From the NCBI GenBank assembly GCA_020025425.1, contig JAHHSD010000001.1:61517-125516 (forward strand): a DNA stretch of 64,000 nucleotides. Reading direction: 5' to 3'. Origin of the DNA: Oscillospiraceae bacterium. Its GTDB lineage: Bacteria; Bacillota; Clostridia; Oscillospirales; Oscillospiraceae. Under the pieces are notes generated by a model. That model worked only from the letters and a program-made list of their open reading frames with translations. It did no database searches and was not told the origin of the DNA. This document shows, in pieces, positions 7,981-14,952 of the stretch (positions within the stretch are counted from its first letter, which is position 1; each line of letters starts with the position of its first letter). Position numbers and translations under genes: made by a program.

Positions 7981-9582
7981 TTAGTAGCCCAGCGCGATAC
8001 CGTCTCTGCGTGGATCGGCAGAGCCCTGAATGGTTCCATCCGGCAGATACAAGACACCCTGTACTCCGCCCATCTTTACGTCATAGTCCAAAACAGTCTC
8101 AATCTGGTGTCCCATTTTTTCCAGCTCAGCAGCTGTCTCGGGAGAAATTCTCCCCTCCATCATTACCCGGCATTTTGTATCCTCTGTAATGCGCGGCGAG
8201 TCAATTGCCTCATCCATCCCCATATTGTGATCAATGAGTTTCGAAATCACCTGCACCACATTACAGATGATTCTGGCCCCTCCGGGGGAGCCAACGATGG
8301 CATACGGCTTGCCGTCCTTCAGAATAATGGTAGGACTCATGGTGCTCAGCGGTTTTTTGTTGGCCTCCGCTGCATTGATGCTGTCGCGCATCACGGAGAA
8401 ATCTGCCATGGTGTCGTTGAGCAGGAAGCCTGTTCCCTCAGGAACCACACAGGCTCCGCAAAAGTGATTGATGGTCTTGGTCACCGAAACCATGTTCCCA
8501 TCCTTGTCTCCAATTGAGTAATGCGTCGTGTCGTCATGCTCGTAGATCCAGGGATCACCTGCGGAGCTTCCGCCGCACCGGCTGGTATCAATTTGCTTCA
8601 CCAGCTCGTCCGCGTATTTTTTACTGATCATTCCATTGACGGGAACAGGATAAAAATTGCTGTCTGCCATATATTTGGCGCGGTCTCCGTAGACTTTTTT
8701 GAAAATCTCGGAGAAAAGATGGATGTACTCCGGACTGTTGACCTCCATCGAGCCCACATCAAAATGCTCCAGCATATTCAAGGTCTGAATGATGTGTGTT
8801 CCTCCGGAGGAGGGCAAATTGGAAGAATAGATCTGATATCCCCGGTATGTTCCATACACAGGTCGGCGGATGGCAGGCCGATAATTTTTCATATCCTCGG
8901 CGTCCAGGATGCCGCCGCTCTCCTGAACCGCGGCCAGGATGCGCTCAGCCATAGATCCCTCGTAAAACCAGTTGTCCGGCTCCCGGGCAATCTGACGCAG
9001 GGTGGCCGCAAGGGCGGGATTTTTAAAGATTTTCCCCTTTTGAATCCGATTCTGTTCCAGATAGAGCTGGCGTCCGCCTTTCCAGCGCTTGAGGGTCTCC
9101 GCATTCTTGGTGAAGTGATCCTCCATCATCTGCGTCACAACGATTCCTCGTTCGGCCAACTCAGCTGCCGGCTCGATCACATCCTTTTTGCTCATTGTTC
9201 CATACTGATTCAGTGCCATCAGAAGGCCGGCCACCTCACCCGGAACAGCGACTGACTTACCGCCCACCGCATGCTGTCGGTCTTTCGGTTTCCCATTTTC
9301 ATCCAGCTCCCACATATCTCTGGAAGCCAGATGCGGCGCGTATTCCCGAAAATCCAAAAGCACCGGCTCCTCCTGCCCGGCGGCTTTAATCATCATAAAG
9401 CCTCCTCCGCCCAGTCCGGAGGTACTCGGTTCACATACACCCAGCGCAAAGCCTACGGCAACAGCGGCGTCTACCGCGTTTCCGCCCTGCTGTAAAATAT
9501 CAACGCCGATTTTTGATGCCTCTACCCGCGCTGTGGATACCATGGCATTCCTGCCATTGCTTTTTTTGAGCTCTTTTTGCAT
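7981..9582 (-). CDS. ggt: Gamma-glutamyltransferase family protein, cytoplasmic form (copy 2), first gene of operon
   Basis: Second GGT-family Ntn-hydrolase, 533 residues, clearly paralogous to copy 1. It has QGGNAVDAAVAVGFALGVCEP, GLGGGGFM, the nucleophile Thr in DDTTHYS (T352) and the PLSTMSPTI motif. It also lacks a signal peptide. I choose the ATG at 9582 because AGAGGTG lies just upstream; an ATG five codons earlier has no ribosome site. It is the promoter-proximal gene, about 55 bases below a -24/-12 promoter. Having two divergent copies around alr suggests that they cleave different gamma-glutamyl or acyl substrates. Confidence 0.9.
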   Translation of the reverse strand: MQKELKKSNGRNAMVSTARVEASKIGVDILQQGGNAVDAAVAVGFALGVCEPSTSGLGGGGFMMIKAAGQEEPVLLDFREYAPHLASRDMWELDENGKPKDRQHAVGGKSVAVPGEVAGLLMALNQYGTMSKKDVIEPAAELAERGIVVTQMMEDHFTKNAETLKRWKGGRQLYLEQNRIQKGKIFKNPALAATLRQIAREPDNWFYEGSMAERILAAVQESGGILDAEDMKNYRPAIRRPVYGTYRGYQIYSSNLPSSGGTHIIQTLNMLEHFDVGSMEVNSPEYIHLFSEIFKKVYGDRAKYMADSNFYPVPVNGMISKKYADELVKQIDTSRCGGSSAGDPWIYEHDDTTHYSIGDKDGNMVSVTKTINHFCGACVVPEGTGFLLNDTMADFSVMRDSINAAEANKKPLSTMSPTIILKDGKPYAIVGSPGGARIICNVVQVISKLIDHNMGMDEAIDSPRITEDTKCRVMMEGRISPETAAELEKMGHQIETVLDYDVKMGGVQGVLYLPDGTIQGSADPRRDGIALGY

Positions 9583-9635
9583 GTCTACACCTCTCATGCG
9601 CTTTAAAAGCGCCTCTGTGTTCTATCAATATATCC

Positions 9636-9652
9636 AGCATATTCCGTGCCAA
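9636..9652 (-). promoter_or_regulatory. Sigma-54 (-24/-12) promoter of the ggt2-alr-ggt1-dpp operon
   Basis: On the minus strand TTGGCACGGAATATGCT matches the sigma-54 consensus TTGGCACGNNNNTTGCW with one change in the -12 box. GG and GC are at the required spacing, the site is about 55 bases before the ggt2 ATG, and an enhancer-binding protein gene lies immediately upstream. Confidence 0.85.
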
Positions 9653-9782
9653 CTTTCATTAATTTCTTTGATATATTTTTACGACAGAATTTTTTCGCCT
9701 TTTCGGCATTTTCCGGTAAAATACGTGTTTTTTCAGCATCCCTTTGTTTCAAATAAACAATGCCTCTGTTTTCTGTATAAAA

Positions 9783-9835
9783 AAACTGTATTATATAGCA
9801 CAACAATACAATTGTTAATACATATAATACAGTTT
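9783..9835 (-). promoter_or_regulatory. Long dyad downstream of the activator gene: enhancer site and/or terminator
   Basis: AAACTGTATTATAT (9783-9796) is exactly mirrored by ATATAATACAGTTT (9822-9835), with a smaller dyad AACAAT/ATTGTT inside the 25-base spacer. It lies roughly 150-210 bases upstream of the sigma-54 promoter, a normal enhancer distance. Read on the minus strand it is also followed by TTTTTTT just after the activator gene's stop, so it may terminate that gene. The two roles are not exclusive. Confidence 0.6.
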
Positions 9836-9843
9836 CTGCTCGT

Positions 9844-11853
9844 TTAATTTACAATATTCTGGCTCAAATACTTCTCTCCCGATTCTGTAATCGCAGTACC
9901 CGCCCGCCCCTTTCCAACAAGGGCCAAGCCTTCTGTCTGTAATTCCAGCAGACTGTCCCGAACAGCCTGCTCCCCCACGGTCACGCCTTCCTCCCGCAGC
10001 TTTCTGCACAGTGCCTGTCGGCCTATGGTGTATTTTCCCTCTTTCGCCTGTTGCAGCAGCATCAAAAGACGGGTTTTCAAATCAACGGTACACTCCGGTT
10101 CCGGCGGTCGTACAAAGGGCTGCCGCTTCATCAGCATGATCTCCGGCAAGTCCTCCAGTTCAACATGGGTTTTCCCTAAATACTTCAGGTACTCAAAACA
10201 GTTCCTCAGTTCGCGTACATTACCATCCCAGCCATACCGCAGAAAAAATTCCTCCACTTCTGCACTCAATGTGATACTGCAGCCCTCGTTCCGGCAATAT
10301 ATTTCGAAAATTTCCAGACAATCCCGTTCCCGCTCCCGCAGGGGCGGCAGTCGAAGCGGAAGTACACAGAGCCGGTAATACAGATCCTTGCGGAAGGTTT
10401 TTTTCTCCACCATGTCCAGTAAGTCCGCGTTGGTTGCAGCAATTACCCGCACATCCACCGGAATAACACGATCTCCGCCTACCCGAACGACCTCTTTTTC
10501 CTGAAGAACTCTCAGCAGCCGATTCTGCAAATGCAGCGGCAGTTCTCCAATCTCATCCAAAAACAGCGTTCCTCCGTTTGCCTGCTCAAATATCCCCTGT
10601 TTTCCGCCCCGCTTTGCTCCGGTGAATGCTCCATCGTCATAACCAAACAACTCACTCTCCAGCAAAGTCTCAGAGAATGATGCACAGTTGATCGCCACAA
10701 ACTGGTGACTGCTGCGAAGCGAGTTTTCATGGATAATATGGGCAAAGATCTCTTTGCCTGTTCCACTCTCCCCCAAAATCAAAACAGTGGCCTCAGTGGA
10801 CGCCATTTTCAAGCACTTCGACTTGATTTCCTGCATCCGCTTGCTGCTCCCCCCGATATCATTCAGGCTGTATTTTGCCAAATGCCCTTTTGCAATCAGC
10901 TCCTTTGTATGGCGCTGCATTTTACTCTGAAGTTCATCATAACGCTTCAGAATAATCAGGCCCACTTCTCGGTTGCCCAAGCTGATGCACTGAACAAACT
11001 GGCAGATCAGCGGAGTGCCATGGACCCCAAGGAGCACCTCGTCTCCCTGATCCACTTGCTCAGGTGTAATGGGAAATACCTCAAAAACACTCTTTCCGAC
11101 CACATCTTCTTCAGGTCGCCCCAGAAATCCCCGCACACTGATTGAACAGTTGACTACAATCATATGCGTGTCATAGATCAACACGCCCTCATTCAGGTTT
11201 TCAAACAGCGTATTGACCACATTGTCCTGGAGCATTTTTTCACTGACCATGTAGGAAAAGCCCTTGCTGACACTATTTTTGACCTCATTCATTTCCGCCA
11301 TTTTCCGAAAAAAGGTGTCCTGCGGCAGATGAAAAAATAATATGATCTCCCAATATATCTGGGTATCCAGTACAGTATCAAAAATATCAACCAGCGGCAA
11401 ACCCGCACATTCCGGCACCGGTCCTTCTCCCTGTGTGATGACCATATCCACCGGATGCTCGTTCTCCACTCCAGGATAATGTGGATATAGGATCAGATCC
11501 GTGCGCCCATGGGAGTAAATCAGGGCAATGCTGTCCCGGCAAGTTTTTGGACCGATATTCCGCACATAAGCTGCCGATCCATAGGGGATCTCCTCCAGTT
11601 TCGCGAGACCAGCCGGCGAAATATTCTTTTTAATGCAAATCACCTTTGTATCGGAACGAAGATAGGGCTTGAATTCACTAACCAAGTCATAGTGGGATAC
11701 CAATACAAGCTCATACTGGCCAATTGACGAGAGGTCATCCTGCCCCACTACCAGCAGTCCAATCTGGATACTTCCGGCAAAAAACTCCTGGAGCTCCCGA
11801 TGATATTGTGTTCCAATGGACTGTCTGGCTGTTACCAGCACAAGCTTTTTCAT
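9844..11853 (-). CDS. Sigma-54-dependent activator with PAS domain and C-terminal winged helix
   Basis: Enhancer-binding protein, 669 residues, probable activator of the operon below it. Residues 1-190 form a sensor region resembling the PrpR-type N-terminal domain; about 215-305 is a PAS-like domain (NEGVLIYDTHMIVVNCS); about 333-560 is the AAA+ module with Walker A GESGTGKE (361-368), the sigma-54 contact loop GAFTGA (408-413) and Walker B GGTLFLDE. The C-terminus (about 590-660) is not the usual Fis helix-turn-helix but looks like a winged helix. The ATG at 11853 has a GGAGGGG site. The signal sensed is unknown. Confidence 0.9.
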   Translation of the reverse strand: MKKLVLVTARQSIGTQYHRELQEFFAGSIQIGLLVVGQDDLSSIGQYELVLVSHYDLVSEFKPYLRSDTKVICIKKNISPAGLAKLEEIPYGSAAYVRNIGPKTCRDSIALIYSHGRTDLILYPHYPGVENEHPVDMVITQGEGPVPECAGLPLVDIFDTVLDTQIYWEIILFFHLPQDTFFRKMAEMNEVKNSVSKGFSYMVSEKMLQDNVVNTLFENLNEGVLIYDTHMIVVNCSISVRGFLGRPEEDVVGKSVFEVFPITPEQVDQGDEVLLGVHGTPLICQFVQCISLGNREVGLIILKRYDELQSKMQRHTKELIAKGHLAKYSLNDIGGSSKRMQEIKSKCLKMASTEATVLILGESGTGKEIFAHIIHENSLRSSHQFVAINCASFSETLLESELFGYDDGAFTGAKRGGKQGIFEQANGGTLFLDEIGELPLHLQNRLLRVLQEKEVVRVGGDRVIPVDVRVIAATNADLLDMVEKKTFRKDLYYRLCVLPLRLPPLRERERDCLEIFEIYCRNEGCSITLSAEVEEFFLRYGWDGNVRELRNCFEYLKYLGKTHVELEDLPEIMLMKRQPFVRPPEPECTVDLKTRLLMLLQQAKEGKYTIGRQALCRKLREEGVTVGEQAVRDSLLELQTEGLALVGKGRAGTAITESGEKYLSQNIVN

Positions 11854-11899
11854 GTCAACCCCTCCAAAACAAAAGATCAGTTTCGCACTCTTTTGCACT

Positions 11900-11929
11900 A
11901 TTATACTATAAAATTCAGAAATCTAACAA
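11900..11929 (-). promoter_or_regulatory. Sigma-A promoter of the activator gene
   Basis: On the minus strand TTGTTA (11929-11924) and TATAAT (11905-11900) are separated by 18 bases, about 47 bases before the activator ATG. Confidence 0.6.
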
Positions 11930-11990
11930 TAGGGAATCTGTTCACCCAATTTTACAGTCTCTGCGGGCTCTGTATCCTATTATTAAAAGT

Positions 11991-12031
11991 ACGAAGGGCC
12001 GATACACATTTTGTGTGTATCGGCCCTTCGT
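11991..12031. terminator. Long perfect hairpin between divergent genes
   Basis: ACGAAGGGCCGATACACA (11991-12008) pairs perfectly with its complement at 12014-12031, an 18-bp stem with a 5-base loop. It has terminator strength but only short T-runs, and it lies between two genes that point away from each other, so no annotated transcript ends here. The rest of 11930-12064 shows no gene. Confidence 0.5.
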
Positions 12032-12064
12032 ATTTCCTGTCCCCCAGCATGGCATTGTGCTGAT

Positions 12065-12133
12065 ACCATTCACCTCCATATACCGACCGTTCAGGCTTAT
12101 TTGCGTGATTTTTCATGTGGGCTGCATTATAAT
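12065..12133 (+). promoter_or_regulatory. LytTR-type direct repeats and -10 element upstream of the LytTR gene
   Basis: ACCATTCAC (12065-12073) and ACCGTTCAG (12086-12094) are direct repeats 21 bases apart, the two-turn spacing typical of LytTR-family sites. A TATAAT lies at 12128-12133 with no good -35 box, as expected for an activated promoter. Autoregulation by the gene at 12157 is inferred. Confidence 0.6.
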
Positions 12134-12156
12134 GCCATCAGAAGGAGGGGTTTCAT

Positions 12157-12600
12157 ATGAGGTTCAGACTAATCATGGACAAATCAAAAGATGAGGAGAT
12201 CGTCGCCCATGTCCATACGCGCTCACAGCTCACGGATCAGATCGAGGCTCTGGTCATGACGTATACAGGCTCGGACCAGATTACCGCCTACCGTGAGGAG
12301 GAATTTACCATTCTCCGCTTTCCCCAGATCGAATGTATCTCTGTCCTGGATGGAAAGACCTACGCCATTGACATCCATGGCACACAATATCTGCTCAAAT
12401 ACCGACTCTATGAATTGGAACAAATACTCCCCGCTTCCTTTATTCGGATCAACAAATCCTCTCTCGCCAACGAGGCCTATCTGGTGCGCTTCACCGTCTC
12501 TTACAACGGGGCTGTAAACGCCGAATTTCGGTGCGGGTACACCGAATATGTATCCCGCCGCTGTTTTGCTGTAATTAAAAGGAGGTTTGACGCAAAATGA
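12157..12600 (+). CDS. LytTR-family DNA-binding transcriptional regulator
   Basis: Small regulator of 147 residues with no receiver domain. The C-terminal half (about 48-145) is a LytTR domain, with the conserved pattern IECISVLDGKTYAID, YRLYELEQILP and FIRINKSSLAN. The N-terminal 45 residues are a short helical region. A GGAGGGG ribosome site precedes the ATG. It overlaps the next gene, a DUF3021 membrane protein, by four bases; LytTR-DUF3021 pairs are a recurrent Firmicute module in which the membrane protein is thought to hold or control the regulator. Its targets beyond its own promoter are not evident here. Confidence 0.9.
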   Translation: MRFRLIMDKSKDEEIVAHVHTRSQLTDQIEALVMTYTGSDQITAYREEEFTILRFPQIECISVLDGKTYAIDIHGTQYLLKYRLYELEQILPASFIRINKSSLANEAYLVRFTVSYNGAVNAEFRCGYTEYVSRRCFAVIKRRFDAK

Positions 12601-13022
12601 AACGATATTTTGTTGGATTCCTGACCCGGGGGCTGCTGTTCGCCTGGAGTGGTCCCGCAATTCTGGCCATCGTATATCTGATCCTGGGGTCCAAAGGAAT
12701 TGTTCACAGCCTGAGCCCGGAAAAGGTGGCTCTGGGTATCCTGACCTCCACTCTGCTGGCCTTTATTGCAGCCGGGTGCAGTGTTGTCTACAAGATCGAA
12801 GCCCTCCCCCTGCTCCACGCCACTATGCTTCACGCCCTGGCCCTTTATCTGGACTATATCCTCATCTATCTGCTCAACGGCTGGCTTATGGCCCAGCTTG
12901 GTCCCATTCTCATTTTTACGGTTCTCTATGCCGTCGGGTATGCTCTGATTTGGCTGGTCATTTTCAGCTTTACCAAGGCCAGGGTCCGGCGCATCAATCA
13001 AAAATTACAGTCCGGCGTGTGA
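12597..13022 (+). CDS. DUF3021 family membrane protein
   Basis: Integral membrane protein of 141 residues with four predicted helices (about 8-30, 44-64, 73-95 and 100-124) and a short basic cytoplasmic tail (KARVRRINQK). Length and layout match DUF3021. It is translationally coupled to the LytTR regulator upstream (ATGA overlap), so the two should act together, probably as sensor or anti-regulator plus DNA-binding partner. The family's biochemical function is not established. A strong terminator follows 19 bases after the stop. Confidence 0.85.
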   Translation: MKRYFVGFLTRGLLFAWSGPAILAIVYLILGSKGIVHSLSPEKVALGILTSTLLAFIAAGCSVVYKIEALPLLHATMLHALALYLDYILIYLLNGWLMAQLGPILIFTVLYAVGYALIWLVIFSFTKARVRRINQKLQSGV

Positions 13023-13040
13023 GCCGGGCTAAAACGGAAC

Positions 13041-13085
13041 ACGGCGCAGGAGAGAACTTTTGTTCTCTCCTGCGCCGTATTTTTT
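13041..13085 (+). terminator. Rho-independent terminator after the LytTR-DUF3021 operon
   Basis: ACGGCGCAGGAGAGAAC (13041-13057) pairs perfectly with 13062-13078 around a TTTT loop, followed by ATTTTTT. It lies between convergent genes and may act in both directions. Confidence 0.9.
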
Positions 13086-13099
13086 GCATGATATCCCAG

Positions 13100-13945
13100 T
13101 TACGCAAGTCCCAGAATCTTGCTGGGCACATCGGAGACCATAGCCCGGATCTCCCCCTCCGTCAGTCCCTGCTCCAGCAGCGTGGTCAGGAAGCGGGTCA
13201 TGCCCTCCACCGGGGCCTCACGGTTGCCCTGGCCACGGTCCGTGCTGAGGAAGCAGTGCTCCGCGCCGACAGTGCGGATGTGGTCTGCCATCTCCTGGGC
13301 GGTGCAGTTGTTCTCTGCAATGTTGTACCAGCATTTTTCGATCCATACTCCCTGCCGGGCCAGCTCCGCCTGAGTCTCAGCGGATACCACGGTGCGATTA
13401 AATTCGGGGTGGGTCAGAATCATTCGGACGCCCCGCTTGCACCCTTCAAGGCACAGCTTTACGCTCTCCTCCGGTTCCAGGTGTCCGGTGGCCAAAGCCG
13501 CATCATATTTTTTGACAATATCCATGATCTCCAGAACCACGGGCTTCAGTTCCCCGTTCTCGTCCAGGGCAGTGATACCCTCCCGCTTGAAGAAATCCCC
13601 AGGCATGTCGCCCATTTTCAGGGAATTCCGGGAATCCCGCGTGGGCATCCACACAATTTTCGCATCCCGCTTCAATGCGTTTTCCACTGCATAAGGATTA
13701 AGACCGCCTACCGGCCAATTCAGCACGATCCCGCCATATGCTTTTGCCTGGACACCGCTGTGCCGGTTCACCAGCTGAGCCCGGGCGGCCGTGGATTCGT
13801 AGTGGGATTTCAGCATAATTCCGGCCATACCGGCCTGGTCGGCCTGACACACCAGCTCAAAATCATCCATCAGTCTGTTGAACGGGGACGGAGCGGCGTG
13901 CATGTGCAGATCGCAGGCTCCTTTTAACAATTCCGATACGTTCAT
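13100..13945 (-). CDS. DUF6282 family metal-dependent hydrolase-like protein
   Basis: TIM-barrel protein of 281 residues in the amidohydrolase/PHP-like group. It starts with a His-rich metal motif CDLHMHAAPS (about residues 12-21); other likely ligands are in KSHYES, ATGHLEPEES, LTHPEFN and LSTDRGQG. This pattern matches DUF6282 proteins, whose substrate is not known. The ATG at 13945 has an AAGGAGAG site; the 21 extra upstream codons lack a start signal. It is the last gene of the minus-strand run and lies 20 bases after the EamA transporter gene, so it may process what that transporter handles. Confidence 0.82.
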   Translation of the reverse strand: MNVSELLKGACDLHMHAAPSPFNRLMDDFELVCQADQAGMAGIMLKSHYESTAARAQLVNRHSGVQAKAYGGIVLNWPVGGLNPYAVENALKRDAKIVWMPTRDSRNSLKMGDMPGDFFKREGITALDENGELKPVVLEIMDIVKKYDAALATGHLEPEESVKLCLEGCKRGVRMILTHPEFNRTVVSAETQAELARQGVWIEKCWYNIAENNCTAQEMADHIRTVGAEHCFLSTDRGQGNREAPVEGMTRFLTTLLEQGLTEGEIRAMVSDVPSKILGLA

Positions 13946-13965
13946 ATTATAATCTCTCCTTCTTC

Positions 13966-14892
13966 TTATTTGTCTGCATTTGCGGTGTGTACAGCAGTTC
14001 TTTTGCACAGGTTGACTCCCAATACGCCCAGCAGGACAATGATTGTGCCAATTGCGGCTTTCTGTTCAAACTGCTCATGCAGGAAGATCACACCAGCCAG
14101 AATTGCTGTTACAGTGCAGATCCCGGTAAAACTGGTCGCCTTGGCCATCTGCATTTTCTCCATTACAACATTCCGCAGAGAATTTGCGTACAGCGAGGAA
14201 ATAATGGAGAGGAAAAATAAGCTCCCAATTACTTTGATGTTTGTCAAGGGACGGACATAGCCCAAAATATCTCCCGCTGCTCCAAATTGAATCAGGGAAG
14301 CTGTGCCATAGACCACAAAAATGGTAAACGACATTATATAGGAAAGCTCCCAGGGGCTGAGGGACACTCCTGATTTCCGAATTACATTATTCAGCATAGC
14401 AGTACTGATGGCGCCGGCCAGGCAGAGGATAAAACCTAATGTTGTAGCTTCCGCATCCTCTCCCCCTTCATTGACAACTGCCACCCCCATAAAACTCACC
14501 AGCATACAGGCAATCTGCGCGGAGGTCGGTTTCTCCCGAAAGATAAAGACTGCAAAGATGGTGGAAAAAAGCGGGGCCAAAGCCAGAATCACACTGGCCT
14601 TTCCTGTGGGGTAGAACAGCAGACTTGTTGGCTCAAAAAAGCTGCTCAGGACGTACATCAGGCAGGGCGGCCAGGCCACACGCCACATTTGTCTGATCTT
14701 TCGAAGTGTAATGACTCCGGTTTTTCCCATCAGCCACAGTCCCAGAAAACAGATACCAAACCGAAGGCTGAGCAGATGTGATGTGCTCCCCTGTAATGCT
14801 TCTGTCAGAAACTTGAGGGGAAGGTAGGCAAACCCAAAGATAATGTTATAGGCAATAGCGCCTAAAATTGGTTTCTCTTCAGCAAAATTCAT
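13966..14892 (-). CDS. EamA/DMT-superfamily transporter
   Basis: Inner-membrane transporter, 308 residues, with about ten hydrophobic helices arranged as two EamA repeats (about 8-142 and 152-295). The second half carries the usual VTAILAGVIFLHEQF motif preceding the last helices. The family moves amino acids, metabolites or drugs, often outward; the substrate is not predictable. It follows a strong terminator (14919-14946) so it probably has its own promoter or depends on read-through from the BCCT gene. It is closely followed by the DUF6282 gene. Confidence 0.85.
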   Translation of the reverse strand: MNFAEEKPILGAIAYNIIFGFAYLPLKFLTEALQGSTSHLLSLRFGICFLGLWLMGKTGVITLRKIRQMWRVAWPPCLMYVLSSFFEPTSLLFYPTGKASVILALAPLFSTIFAVFIFREKPTSAQIACMLVSFMGVAVVNEGGEDAEATTLGFILCLAGAISTAMLNNVIRKSGVSLSPWELSYIMSFTIFVVYGTASLIQFGAAGDILGYVRPLTNIKVIGSLFFLSIISSLYANSLRNVVMEKMQMAKATSFTGICTVTAILAGVIFLHEQFEQKAAIGTIIVLLGVLGVNLCKRTAVHTANADK

Positions 14893-14918
14893 TTCACTCC
14901 ACCTGTGCGCAAAAGAAT

Positions 14919-14946
14919 AAAGGGGCGGCCAAATAGCCGCCCCTTT
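14919..14946 (-). terminator. Terminator after the BCCT gene
   Basis: AAAGGGGCGGC (14919-14929) pairs with GCCGCCCCTTT (14936-14946); on the minus strand the stem is followed by a T-rich ATTCTTTT. Confidence 0.75.
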
Positions 14947-14952
14947 GCCTAT

